DNA of 64,000 nucleotides, from the NCBI GenBank assembly GCA_018242605.1, contig JAFEBP010000006.1, forward strand, positions 83,479-147,478. Direction: 5' to 3'. Origin of the DNA: Planctomycetota bacterium. Lineage in GTDB: Bacteria > Planctomycetota > Phycisphaerae > Phycisphaerales > UBA1924. Each line of letters begins with the position of its first letter. Positions within the stretch are counted from its first letter, which is position 1. Below are positions 1 to 9,118 of this stretch, piece by piece. The notes below the pieces were generated by a model. That model was not told the DNA's origin, ran no database searches, and was given only the letters and a program-made list of their open reading frames with translations. Both the position numbers and the translations under genes were made by a program.

Positions 1-3000
1 GTGATGGTGACGCCGATCGTCTCGGTGGAGTTGGGCGAGGTGCGGTTGTCGGTGGGGTTGAGCACCAGCATGCGCAGGGCCGAGGTGGCCTGCGCGGCGG
101 TGCCGGTGAAGGTGTAGACGCCGGAGCTGACGTTGTTGAATCCCGCGTCGTCGCGGCTGCCGGGGGTGAAGACCGCCGCGTTGGGGTTGGCGATCGTGAC
201 GGTGACGGTGAGCGTCTGGGCGGGCGAGTCGGGGTCGGAGATGGTGACGCCCTGGAAGATGGCGAGCACGTCGTTGTCGTTGACGGTCTGGCCGGCGACG
301 GCGCCGGTGATGACCGTGGGATCATTGAACGGAGTGGAGACGACGGTGGCACCGGTGTCCACGGTGGGAGAGGCGAGCGAGTCGTCGGCGGAGATGCTGA
401 AGGTCGTGGTTTCGGTGGTGCCGACGACGACGCGGTTCTCGCTGGGGGCGTAGACGAGCTGACGGATGGCGGTGGTGGCCGCGGAGGCCGAGCCGCTGAA
501 GGTGTAGACGCCGCCGCCGGCATCGGCGAAGCCGCTGGCGGTGAGGCTGGTGGGGGTGAAGACGCCCTTGGCGGAGGCGTCGAGCGTGACACTGATGCTC
601 AGCGTGGTGCCGGGGTCGGCGTCGGCGATGGTGACGCCGGTGAAGGGCGAGACGGTGGCGTTGTCGAGGACGGCCTGGTCGGCGCTGACGCCGGTGATCG
701 AGGGCGCGTCGTTGATGCTGGTGGAGACGGCGGAGGTGGTGGAGTCGGTCGCGGCCGCGGCGACGCCGTCGTCCACGCTGATGGTGAACGTCGAGGTCTC
801 GGTGCTGCCTGGGGTGAGGCGGTTGGCGGTGGGGCTGAAGACGAGCTGGCGGATGGCGTTGGTGGCTTCTTCGGCGGTGCCGGAGAAGGTGTAGACGCCG
901 CCGCCCGCGCTGACGAAGCCGCTGGCGGCGAGGCTGCCGGAGGTGAAGGCGCCCTTGGCGGCGTTGTCGATCGAGACGCTGATGCTCTGGGTCTGGAAGG
1001 TGTCGTTGTCGGTGATGAGCACCGTCGCGAAGGGTGTGATGGTCGAGTCGTCGTTGACGGCCTGAGAAGCAACGGAGCCCGAGACGCTGGGGGCGTCGTT
1101 CATGGATGTCGAGACGACGGTGGTGTTGGCATCGGTGACGGGCGTTGCGACGCCGTCATCGACGCTGATGGTGAATGTGGAGGTCTCGGTGCTGCCGACG
1201 GCGACGCGGTCGTTGGTGGGGTTAAAGACCAGGGCGCGGAGAGCCGTGGTGATCTGCGACGCGGTGCCGCTGAAGGTGTAGGCACCGTCGCCGGCATCGG
1301 TGAAGCCGCTGGAGGTGAGGCTGGCGGAGGTGAAGACGCCCTTGGCGGCGCTGTCGATGCTGACGGTGGCGGTCATGGTCTGCGCCGGGGAGTCGGCGTC
1401 GGAGACGGTGATGCTGCTGAAGGGGGAGGTGTTGGCGTCGTCGTTGACGGTCACACCGACCGAGGCGCCGGAGATGACGGTGGCGTCGTTGTAGGGCGTG
1501 GAGACAACGGTGGTGGTGCTGTTGGAGGCCGTGCCCGATGCGCCATCGTCGACGGCGATGGTGAACGTGGAGGTTTCGGTGCTGCCGATGGCCGCGCGGT
1601 TCTCGGTGGGGACGAAGACGAGCTGTCGGATGGCGGTGGTGGCCGCGGAGGCCGAGCCGCTGAAGGTGTAGGAACCGCCGCCGGCGCTGACGAAGCCGCT
1701 GGCGGTGAGACTGCCGGCGGAGAACGTGCCCTTGGCGGCGGTGTCCACCGAAACGGTGATGCTCAGGGTCTGGGCGGGGTTGTCGACATCGCCGATGGTG
1801 ACGCCGGAGAAGGGCGAGAGCGAGGCGTTGTCGAAGACCTCTTGGCCGGCGGATGCGCCGGTGACGCTGGGGGCGTCGTTGATGGAGGTCGAGACGGCGG
1901 TGGTCGTCGCGTCGGTGACGGCGGAAGCGACGCCGTCGTCGATGCTGATGGTGAAGGTCGTGGTTTCCGTAGAGCCGACGGCCACGCGGTTGGCGGACGG
2001 GGAGTAGACGAGTTGGCGGATGGCGGTGGTCGCCTGAGCGGCGGTGCCGGTGAAGGTGTAGACGCCCAGGCTGGTCTGGGTGAAGCCGCTGGCGGAGAGG
2101 CTGCCGGGCGTGAAGACGCCCTTGGCGGCGACATCGAGCGTCACGGAGACGGACTGGGACTGGGCGGGGTCGACGTCGGCGAGGGTGACGGCGGAGAAGG
2201 GAGAGAGCGTGTCGTTGTCGTTGACGGCCTGGCCGGCGGATGCGCCGGTGACGCTGGGGGCGTCGTTCATCGAGGTGGAGACGGCCGTGGTGGTGTTGTC
2301 GGTCACGGCCGCGGCGACGCCGTCGTCGGCGGAGATGGTGAACGTGGTGGTCTCGGTGTTGCCGACGGCGACGCGGTCGTTGGCGGGGTTGAAGACGAGC
2401 TGGCGGATGGCGGTGGTCGCCGCGGCGGCGTCGCCGGAGAAGGTGTAGACACCACCGCCCGCGCTGACGAAGCCGCTGGCGGTGAGGCTGCCGGCGGTGA
2501 AGACGCCCTTGGCGGAGGCGTCGAGGGTGACGGAGATGGTGAGGGTCTGGTTGTCGGGGTCAACATCGGAGATGGTGACGCCGGAGAAGGGCGTGAGGGT
2601 GGCGGTGTCGTTCACGGCCTGCGAGGCGACGCTGCCGGTGATGGCCGGGGCGTCGTTGATGGAGGTCGAGACGGCGGTGGCGGTGTTGTCGGTGGTCGCG
2701 GCGGCGATGCCGTCGTCGGCGGAGATGGTGAAGGTGGTGGTCTCGGTCATGCCGACGTTGACGCGGTCGTTGGCGGGGTTGAAGACGAGCTGGCGGATCG
2801 CGGTGGTGGCCTGTGCGCCGGTGCCGGAGAAGGTGTAGACGCCGCCGCCCGCGCTGACGAAGCCGCTGGCGGTGAGGCTGCCGGCGGTGAATGCACCCTT
2901 GGCGGCGGTATCGAGCGAGACAGTGATGGCAAGAGAGTGGCCGGTGTCGGCGTCGGCGATGGTGACGCCGGAGAAGGGCGAGAGGGTGTCGTTGTCGTTG

Positions 3001-6000
3001 ACGGCCTGGCCGGCGGATGCGCCGGTGATGCTGGGCGCGTCATTGACGGACGTGCTGACGGCGGTGGTCGTCGAATCGGTCACGTCGGAGGCGACTGCAT
3101 CGTTCGCGGTGATCGTGAAGGTCGTGGTTTCGGTCGTCGTGGCGGCGACGCGGTTCTCGGTGGGCGCAAAGACCAGGGCGCGGATGGCCGTGGTGGCGGC
3201 GGAGGCGGTGCCGGAGAAGGTGTAGACGCCGCCGCCCGCACTCACGAAGCCGCTGGTGGTGAGGCTGCCGGAAGTGAAAGCGCCCTTGGCGGCCGAGTCG
3301 AGCGAGACGCTGACGGAAAGTGTCTGGCCGGGGTCGACGTCGGCGATGGTGACGCCGGAGAAGGGCGAGAGAGTCGCGTTGTCGTTGACGGCCTGGCCGG
3401 CGGAGGTGCCGGTGATGCTGGGAGCATCGTTGATGGAAGTCGAAACAGCGGTGGTGGTGTTGTCGGTCACGGCCGAGGCGACACCGTCATCGGCGGAGAT
3501 GGTGAAGGTGGTGGTCTCGGTGCTGCCGACGTTGACGCGGTCGTTGGCGGGGTTGAAGACGAGCTGGCGGATGGCGGTGGTGGCGTCGGCGGCGGTGCCG
3601 GAGAAGGTGTAGACGCCGCCGCCGGCGCTCACGAAGCCGCTGGCAGTGAGGCTGCCGGCGGTGAAGACGCCCTTGGCCGAGGCGTCGAGCGCGACGGAGA
3701 TGGACAGGGTCTGCGCGGGGCTGTCGACGTCGCCGATGGTGACGCCCGCGAAGGGCGTGAGGGTGGCGTTGTCGTTCACGGCCTGCGCGGCGGAGGCGCC
3801 GGTGATGCTGGGGGCATCGTTGACGGAGGTGGAGACGGCGGTGGTGGTCGTGTTCAAGGTGGTGGTCGTGCCGTCGCCAGCGTCGACGGTGAAGGTGGTG
3901 GTTTCGGTGGCGCCGGGCGTCACGCGGTTGTCGCTTGGATCAAAGACCAGGGCGCGGATGGCGGTGGTCGCCGCGGCGGCGGTGCCGGAGAAGGTGTAGA
4001 CGCCCGAGCCGGCGTCGGTGAAGCCGCTGGCGGTGAGACTGCCGGCGGTGAAGACGCCCTTGGCGGCGGCGTCGAGCGTGACCGTCAGGGAGATGGTGGT
4101 GGACGGGTCGACGTCGGCGATGGTGACGCCGGAGAAGGGCGTGATGGTGGCGGTGTCGTTCACGGCCTGGCCGGCGGTGGCGCCGGTGACGCTCGGGGCG
4201 TCGTTCATGGACGTGGAGACGACGGTGGTGGTGGAGTTGGTGACGTCGGAGTTGAGGCTGTCGGAAGAGACGATCGTGAAGGTCGTCGTCTCGGTGGCGC
4301 CCACGGCGACGCGGTTGTCGGTGGGGTTAAAGACGAGCTGGCGGATGGCGGTGGTGGCGGCGGCGGCGGTGCCGGTGAAGGTGTAGACGCCCGAGCCGGC
4401 GTCGGTGAATCCGCTGGCGGCGAGGCTGCCGGCGGTGAAGACGCCCTTGGCCGATGCGTCGAGGGTGACAGAGATGGACAGGGTTTGCGCGGGGCTGTCG
4501 ACATCGCCGATGGTGACGCCGGAGAAAGGCGTGAGGGTGGCGTTGTCGTTCACGGCCTGCGCGGCGGAGGCGCCGGTGATGGTCGTGACATCGTTGAAGG
4601 GCGTCGAGACGGCGGTGGTCGTTGAGTCTGTGGTCGCCGCGGCGATCGAGTCGTCGGCGGAGATGGTGAAGGTCGTGGTTTCGGTGGAACCGACGGCGGC
4701 GCGGTTCTCGGTGGGCGCAAAGACCAGGGCGCGGATGGCCGTGGTGGCGGCGGAGGCGGTGCCGGAGAAGGTGTAGACGCCGCCGCCGGCGTCGGTGAAG
4801 CCGCTGGCGGTGAGGCTACCGCCGGTGAACGCGCCCTTGGCGGCGGTGTCGAGGGAGACGGAGATGGACAGGGTGTCGCCGTCGACGTCGGCGATGGTGA
4901 CGCCGGAGAAGGGCTGCACAGTCGCGTTGTCGAGCACCGCTTGACCCGCCGTCGCGCCGGTGATGCTCGGGGCGACGTTGACGGAGGTGGAGACGACCGT
5001 GGTGGTGCTGTCGGTCACGTCGGCGGCGACACCGTCGGAGACGGTGATGGTGAACGTGGTGGTTTCGGTCATGCCCGCGGCGACGCGGTTGTCGGTGGGA
5101 TCAAAGACCAGGGCCCGCAGCGCGGTCTGGGCCTGCGCGGCGGTGCCGGAGAAGGTGTACGAGCCGCCGCCCGCGCTGGCGAAGCCGCTGGTGGTGAGGC
5201 TGCCGGCGGTGAACGCGCCCTTCGCGGCCGTGTCGAGGGCGACGGTGACGGTGAACGTCTGGGCGGGCACGTCGGCGTCGGTGACGGTGATGGAGGAGAA
5301 GGGCGAGAGGGTGGCGTTGTCGTTGACGGCCTGGCCGGCGGAGGCGCCGCCGATGGACGCGGCGTCGTTGAAGGGAGACGACACGACGGAGGTGGCGGAG
5401 TTGGTGGTCGCGGCGATCAGGCCGTCCGAGACGGAGATGGCGAAGGTCGTGGTCTCGCTGGAGCCGACCATGACGCGGTTCTCGGTGGGCATGAAGACGA
5501 GCTGGCGGATGGCCGTGGTGGCGGCCGATGCCGTGCCGGAGAACGTGTACACGCCGCCGCCCGCGGCGGAGAAGCCGCTGGCGGTGAGGCTGGCGCCGGT
5601 GAAGGTGCCCTTGGCCGCGGCGTCGAGCGTGACGGAGATGGAGAGGGTCTGGGCCGGGCTGTCGGCGTCGGCGATGGTGACGCCGGAGAAGGGCGAGACG
5701 GTGGCGTTATCGAGCACGGCCTGGTTGGAGGCGGTGCCGGAGATGACGGAGGCGTCATTGTGCGGCGTAGAGATGACCGTGGCGGTGCTGTCGCTGGCGA
5801 CGGCGGCGACGCCGTCGTCGATGTCGAGCGTGAAGGTCGTGGTCTCGGTGGAGCCGACGGCGGCGCGGTTCTCGGTGGGCGCGAAGACCAGGGCGCGCAG
5901 GGCGGTGGTGAGCGCGGAGGCCGAGCCGGTGCGGGTGTAGACGCCGCCGCCGGAGTGGGTAAAGCCGGAGGTGGTGAGGCTGCCGGGGGTGAAGGCGCCC

Positions 6001-6908
6001 TTGGCCGCGGTGTCGAGGGTGACGGTGGCGGTGAGCGTCTGGCTGGGGTCGGGGTCGGTGACCGTGACGGCGGGGAAGGGCGACGTGGTCGCGTTGTCTT
6101 CAACGGCGTGGCCGGCGCTGGTGCCGGAAATGACCGGCGCGTCGTTGACGCTGGTGGACGTCACGGTGGTGGTGGAGTCGAAGGCGCTGGTGTAACCGTC
6201 GTGCACCTGGACGCTGAACGTGGTGATCTCGGTGCTGCCGACGGCGACGCGGTCGTTGGTGGGGTCAAATACCAGGGCGCGGGCGGCGTCGCGCAGAGCG
6301 CCGGCGCGGGCGCTGTAGGTGTACACGCCGCCGCCGGAGGTGGAGAAGCCGGTGGCGGTGAGGCTGGCGGGGGTGAAGACGCCCTTGGCCGCGTCGTCGA
6401 GCGTGATCGACATCGTCAGCGTCTGGAGGGGGTCGGCGTCGGTGATGGTGAGCGAGGAGAACGGCGAGGTGGTCGCCGTGTCGTTGATGGTGGTGGTCGT
6501 GGTGAAGCCGCCGACGGACGGAGCGTCGTTGGCGGAGGTGGAACGCACCGAGGTCACGGCGTCGACGGCGGGTTCGCTGGTGGCGTCGTCAACGGTGATG
6601 GCGAAGCGCGAGGTCTCGGTGAAGCCGACGGGGACGCGGTTGTCGGTGGGGTTGTACGAGAGCAGGCGGATGGCGGTGGTAGACTCGCTAGGTGTGCCGA
6701 AGAACAGGTAGCGGCCCGAGCCTTCATCGCTGAAGCCGCTGGCGGTGAGCGAAGCGGACGTGAAGATGCCCTTGTTGGGGTTGTCGAGCTGGATCTGGAC
6801 GCTGAGCAGGTCGTTGTCGGTGTCGCCGATGGTGACGCCGCTGAAGGGGCTGATGGTGCTGCTGTCCTGCACGGCCTGTGACGCCACCGTGCCGGTGATG
6901 GTGGGTGC
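1..6908 (-). repeat. ~388-bp tandem coding repeats, about 18 copies
   Basis: Copies recur every 385-390 bp, as seen from the recurring plus-strand block around GAAGCCGCTGGCGGTGAGGC near 528, 914, 1301, 1691, 2080, 2470, 2860, 3247, 3635, 4020, 4407, 4797, 5187, 5572, 6345 and 6733. They lie in one frame of the giant protein. Copies between about 2050 and 5000 are strikingly alike at the DNA level, which suggests recent amplification or gene conversion. The repeats continue past the left edge. Confidence 0.9.
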
Positions 6909-7520
6909 GGCGAGGGTGAACTGGTACCCGGCTGGCAGGATGGGGAGGGACGAAGAGACGCGGCCGACGCGGACTTCGAGCTTCCAGTCGCCTCGGACGC
7001 CGCCGCTGGTGTTGTCGGAGGCGGCGACGTCGGCGCCGGTGAGGGTGGCGAGATGCTTGACGAACGCGGCGCCGGCCTGGCCTTCGCCGACGGAGCAGCC
7101 CCACAGGAGGATGTCGCCGGTGGCGGAAAGGGCCTTGCCCCAACCAGCGACCTTGCCGGCGACGGCGGAGAGGGCTGAACCGTCGAGGTTGGTAGCGCCG
7201 AGCTGCACGCGGCCGGAGCTGCCGTGGGTGATGAAGTTGACCGATTCGAGACCGCTGCGCTGCGAGAGGAAATTCGAGACCGTGTCGATACCGTCGCGCT
7301 GGGCGTCGAGCATCACGACTTCGCTGGCGGGGAATGCCTTGGCGAGTTCGTCGGCGTTCTTGACGTCGCTGGAGATGAACACGAGCGAACCGCCGGAGAT
7401 GTCGCTGCTGAGCAACTGGCGGGATTCGAGCGCTTCGAGTGCGCCTGCGGAACCGCGCTTCGCCGGAGACGAAAAGAGTGGGAAGGAGGCGGAGCCGGAA
7501 CGCGAGTTCGTCTTGGTCAT
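1..7520 (-). CDS. Giant DUF4347-like tandem-repeat surface protein (C-terminus beyond window)
   Basis: The reading frame is open from the ATG at 7518-7520 to the left edge, about 2506 codons, so only the N-terminal part is seen. An AGAGGA ribosome-binding site lies about 8 nt before the ATG. Residues 31-38 read LESRQLLS, the planctomycete leader resembling the LEPR-XLL motif of very large secreted proteins. Residues ~45-195 resemble DUF4347, with the motifs VNFITHGSSGRVQLG and ILLWGCSVGEG. From about residue 205 on there are about 18 copies of a ~129-residue unit with recurring NDAPS, PFSGVTI and TAIRQLVFNPT motifs, resembling cadherin-like/VCBS-type beta-sandwich repeats. By family analogy it is an exported, cell-surface or matrix protein, perhaps an adhesin; the substrate or partner is unknown. 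The domain family of the repeats is inferred from their look, not from a search. Confidence 0.85.
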   Translation of the reverse strand, partial: MTKTNSRSGSASFPLFSSPAKRGSAGALEALESRQLLSSDISGGSLVFISSDVKNADELAKAFPASEVVMLDAQRDGIDTVSNFLSQRSGLESVNFITHGSSGRVQLGATNLDGSALSAVAGKVAGWGKALSATGDILLWGCSVGEGQAGAAFVKHLATLTGADVAASDNTSGGVRGDWKLEVRVGRVSSSLPILPAGYQFTLAAPTITGTVASQAVQDSSTISPFSGVTIGDTDNDLLSVQIQLDNPNKGIFTSASLTASGFSDEGSGRYLFFGTPSESTTAIRLLSYNPTDNRVPVGFTETSRFAITVDDATSEPAVDAVTSVRSTSANDAPSVGGFTTTTTINDTATTSPFSSLTITDADPLQTLTMSITLDDAAKGVFTPASLTATGFSTSGGGVYTYSARAGALRDAARALVFDPTNDRVAVGSTEITTFSVQVHDGYTSAFDSTTTVTSTSVNDAPVISGTSAGHAVEDNATTSPFPAVTVTDPDPSQTLTATVTLDTAAKGAFTPGSLTTSGFTHSGGGVYTRTGSASALTTALRALVFAPTENRAAVGSTETTTFTLDIDDGVAAVASDSTATVISTPHNDASVISGTASNQAVLDNATVSPFSGVTIADADSPAQTLSISVTLDAAAKGTFTGASLTASGFSAAGGGVYTFSGTASAATTAIRQLVFMPTENRVMVGSSETTTFAISVSDGLIAATTNSATSVVSSPFNDAASIGGASAGQAVNDNATLSPFSSITVTDADVPAQTFTVTVALDTAAKGAFTAGSLTTSGFASAGGGSYTFSGTAAQAQTALRALVFDPTDNRVAAGMTETTTFTITVSDGVAADVTDSTTTVVSTSVNVAPSITGATAGQAVLDNATVQPFSGVTIADVDGDTLSISVSLDTAAKGAFTGGSLTASGFTDAGGGVYTFSGTASAATTAIRALVFAPTENRAAVGSTETTTFTISADDSIAAATTDSTTTAVSTPFNDVTTITGASAAQAVNDNATLTPFSGVTIGDVDSPAQTLSISVTLDASAKGVFTAGSLAASGFTDAGSGVYTFTGTAAAATTAIRQLVFNPTDNRVAVGATETTTFTIVSSDSLNSDVTNSTTTVVSTSMNDAPSVTGATAGQAVNDTATITPFSGVTIADVDPSTTISLTVTLDAAAKGVFTAGSLTASGFTDAGSGVYTFSGTAAAATTAIRALVFDPSDNRVTPGATETTTFTVDAGDGTTTTLNTTTTAVSTSVNDAPSITGASAAQAVNDNATLTPFAGVTIGDVDSPAQTLSISVALDASAKGVFTAGSLTASGFVSAGGGVYTFSGTAADATTAIRQLVFNPANDRVNVGSTETTTFTISADDGVASAVTDNTTTAVSTSINDAPSITGTSAGQAVNDNATLSPFSGVTIADVDPGQTLSVSVSLDSAAKGAFTSGSLTTSGFVSAGGGVYTFSGTASAATTAIRALVFAPTENRVAATTTETTTFTITANDAVASDVTDSTTTAVSTSVNDAPSITGASAGQAVNDNDTLSPFSGVTIADADTGHSLAITVSLDTAAKGAFTAGSLTASGFVSAGGGVYTFSGTGAQATTAIRQLVFNPANDRVNVGMTETTTFTISADDGIAAATTDNTATAVSTSINDAPAITGSVASQAVNDTATLTPFSGVTISDVDPDNQTLTISVTLDASAKGVFTAGSLTASGFVSAGGGVYTFSGDAAAATTAIRQLVFNPANDRVAVGNTETTTFTISADDGVAAAVTDNTTTAVSTSMNDAPSVTGASAGQAVNDNDTLSPFSAVTLADVDPAQSQSVSVTLDVAAKGVFTPGSLSASGFTQTSLGVYTFTGTAAQATTAIRQLVYSPSANRVAVGSTETTTFTISIDDGVASAVTDATTTAVSTSINDAPSVTGASAGQEVFDNASLSPFSGVTIGDVDNPAQTLSITVSVDTAAKGTFSAGSLTASGFVSAGGGSYTFSGSASAATTAIRQLVFVPTENRAAIGSTETSTFTIAVDDGASGTASNSTTTVVSTPYNDATVISGASVGVTVNDDANTSPFSSITVSDADSPAQTMTATVSIDSAAKGVFTSASLTSSGFTDAGDGAYTFSGTASQITTALRALVFNPTNDRVAVGSTETSTFTISVDDGVATPVTDANTTVVSTSMNDAPSVSGSVASQAVNDDSTITPFATVLITDNDTFQTQSISVSIDNAAKGAFTSGSLAASGFVSAGGGVYTFSGTAEEATNAIRQLVFSPTANRLTPGSTETSTFTISVDDGVAAAATDSTTSAVSTSINDAPSITGVSADQAVLDNATVSPFTGVTIADADPGTTLSISVTLDASAKGVFTPTSLTASGFADAGGGVYTFSGSASAATTAIRQLVYAPSENRVVVGTTETTTFSISADDSLASPTVDTGATVVSTPFNDPTVITGAVAGQTVNDNDVLAIFQGVTISDPDSPAQTLTVTVTIANPNAAVFTPGSRDDAGFNNVSSGVYTFTGTAAQATSALRMLVLNPTDNRTSPNSTETIGVTI

Positions 7521-7911
7521 GGGCGATTCCTCTTTGGACCCCTGCCGGAGAGTTCGGAACAAGGGCGCGTGTCTACCAACTGCGAGTCAATGGGCCCCCT
7601 CGGGCGCGCGATACTCCCGCCGAAACGCACGCGCAACGGGCCAGGCCCTCTTTTCGTGGGGGGTCTGCCATTGCGGCCGCCCGGCGGGCGGTTCCGCGAG
7701 TAATCGGACGGCGGCGTGGCAAACTTTGCTTTGAAGGGGGGGCAATCCCGGGTTTCTACCTCAGGAATGCCCCGGGCCGGGGTGAATTGTTAAAGTCGGG
7801 GTCTTTGGAGGCTGTTTTCAGAGAGCGAATGCCTGCTGCAAAGAAAACTCCGGCGACCTTTGGTCGCCGGAGCAGTTGGAGTTCGGAGCAGGATGGGAAC
7901 TGCCGGACGCT
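7521..7911. other. Intergenic region between the giant-protein gene and folE2
   Basis: About 390 bp. It holds the folE2 terminator (7841-7872) and, next to 7520, the ribosome-binding site of the giant-protein gene. A small palindrome GCAAACTTTGC lies near 7721-7731. No gene, RNA or convincing sigma-70 promoter was recognised, though the promoter of the giant gene must lie here. Confidence 0.6.
7841..7872 (-). terminator. Intrinsic terminator of folE2
   Basis: An 11-bp perfect stem (CTCCGGCGACC / GGTCGCCGGAG, 7848-7872) with a TTT loop on the plus strand is followed, in the minus direction, by TTTTCTT. It sits about 40 nt beyond the folE2 stop codon. Confidence 0.85.
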
Positions 7912-8733
7912 TCAGCTCGCTCGCTTGTCGCGGGTGATCTGTGCGTACGCGTTGTGGTTGTGGATCGACTCGAAGTTCTCCGAGTTGATCGAGTACCACG
8001 TGATGCGGTCGTCGGACTCGAGCGCGAGCGCCAGGTCGCGGACGATATCCTCCACGAACTTGGGGTTCTCGTACGCGCGCTCGGTGACCCATTTTTCGTC
8101 CGGACGCTTGAGCACCGCGAAGACGGGGCAGGACGCGGCCTCTTCGAGCAGCGTGACCAGGTCCTCGATCCAGAGCATGCGCTCGAACTTCACTTTGGCC
8201 TCGATGCGGCAGCGCTGGTTGTGCGCGCCGTACTCGCTGATCTCCTTGCTGCACGGGCAGAGGCTCGCGGCGGGCGCGGCGACGGACATGATGAACTCGT
8301 CGGCGCCGTTGGCGGTGCACTCGAAGCTCACCCGGTAGTCCATGAGCCCGGGCATCTTGGTGACCGGGGCCTGCTTCTTGATGAAGTAGGTGAAGGAACA
8401 CTCGAAGTGGGCGACCTCGGCGTCCAGGCGTTTGCAGATGGCGCGGGCGAGGCCGGGAATCTTGTCGGGCGTGAGCGGCTCGCAGGTGTGCTCGTTGAGC
8501 ACTTCCAGGAACCGGCTCATGTGCGTGCCCTTCTGGTAGTGGGGCAGGGCCACGTACATATTGACGCTGGCCACCGTGGTCTGCTCGCCGCCGTCCTTGG
8601 TGCGCAGCCGGATGGGATAGGTGATGTCCTTCACGCCCACGCGATCGATCGCTACCCGACGCTTGTCGTGCTTGGCCTGCACGTCGGGCATTGCCCCGGA
8701 GCCAATCCCGGTCTTGATGTTCGGCGTTGTCAT
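7912..8733 (-). CDS. folE2: GTP cyclohydrolase FolE2
   Basis: 273 residues, normal for the FolE2 (type IB GTP cyclohydrolase I) family, which turns GTP into dihydroneopterin triphosphate at the start of folate (and in many bacteria queuosine) synthesis in the cytoplasm. The family signature SLCPCSKEISEYGAHNQR, including the catalytic cysteine region, is intact, as is the C-terminal SINSENFESIHNHNAYA block. I chose the ATG at 8731-8733 (MTTPNIKTG) because it matches the usual family start and has AGGAG about 11 nt upstream. An in-frame upstream ATG near 8858 would translate through a terminator-like hairpin and is less likely. The gene stands alone, between a leader with unusual structure and its own terminator. 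Confidence 0.93.
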   Translation of the reverse strand: MTTPNIKTGIGSGAMPDVQAKHDKRRVAIDRVGVKDITYPIRLRTKDGGEQTTVASVNMYVALPHYQKGTHMSRFLEVLNEHTCEPLTPDKIPGLARAICKRLDAEVAHFECSFTYFIKKQAPVTKMPGLMDYRVSFECTANGADEFIMSVAAPAASLCPCSKEISEYGAHNQRCRIEAKVKFERMLWIEDLVTLLEEAASCPVFAVLKRPDEKWVTERAYENPKFVEDIVRDLALALESDDRITWYSINSENFESIHNHNAYAQITRDKRAS

Positions 8734-8790
8734 GATCGTCGCGGACTCCTGCGTTGTTTCCGCGGCATTCTCGCGGCCCCGCGCGGGGTG

Positions 8791-8820
8791 AAAAAAGGCC
8801 GAACCGTCTTGGTCGGCCTT
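8791..8820 (-). promoter_or_regulatory. Terminator-like hairpin in the folE2 5' leader (possible attenuator)
   Basis: Read on the minus strand: AAGGCCGA, a 10-nt loop, TCGGCCTT, then an unbroken T6 run. It lies about 60 nt before the folE2 start and just after a TACAAT hexamer (8829-8834). A competing short pairing between CCGTC just upstream and GACGG in the loop is possible. The placement suggests transcription attenuation, or the end of an unseen upstream transcript. No known riboswitch class was recognised. Confidence 0.6.
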
Positions 8821-8871
8821 CGGACGGGATTGTAGGTCGTTTGCGCCTGCCATACCCATGATTTCGTTCGC

Positions 8872-8900
8872 GGCGGCGCATCCGATTCGCCTGCGCCGCC
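8872..8900. repeat. 9-bp inverted repeat in the folE2 leader region
   Basis: GGCGGCGCA (8872-8880) and TGCGCCGCC (8892-8900) are perfect inverted copies with an 11-nt spacer. It lies about 50 nt upstream, on the minus strand, of the terminator-like hairpin and just upstream of the TACAAT hexamer. Its role is unknown; it could be an operator or a leader RNA hairpin. Confidence 0.5.
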
Positions 8901-9118
8901 ATCTGCTGACCTTTGGATGCCGAGGATGCCGCGAGGGTGACTCCGAGGCGTGGTCCTCGAGTTTGCACGGGGCAACGCGTCGCGAGCGGCACGCAGACGA
9001 CGGAACGGGCGGTCGCAGATCTCGGGATTGCGATTGCAGGGAAATCCTGCCAAGGGTCGGCGCTGAATGACGCATGACAGCGGGGTGACATCGCACAGAA
9101 CGAAAGGCCCGGATCGTC

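Larger units (their letters stand above)
8734..9118. other. Divergent intergenic region with the folE2 leader
   Basis: 385 bp between divergently transcribed folE2 and the dockerin-tailed gene at 9119. On the minus strand it carries a TACAAT -10-like hexamer (8829-8834), a terminator-like hairpin (8791-8820) and a second 9-bp hairpin (8872-8900). No tRNA fold was recognised. The short Arg-rich reading frames here look like noise of high-GC DNA. Confidence 0.6.

Noticed and set aside
1842..4625. Long plus-strand Gly/Val/Asp-rich open frame (927 codons), and its like at 4941-6881
   Set aside because: It is the mirror of the repeat array in the minus-strand giant gene; composition is low-complexity and has no start signals or domains.
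1..6900. CRISPR-like regular repetition
   Set aside because: The unit is ~388 bp, in frame, and encodes a conserved protein repeat with no short direct repeat and unique spacer.
8858..9070. Short open frames in the folE2 leader as possible genes
   Set aside because: Arg/Cys-rich composition without start signals; the region is better explained as regulatory leader.
8872..9118. tRNA or known riboswitch upstream of folE2
   Set aside because: No T-loop or acceptor pairing and no match by eye to preQ1 or THF riboswitch cores.
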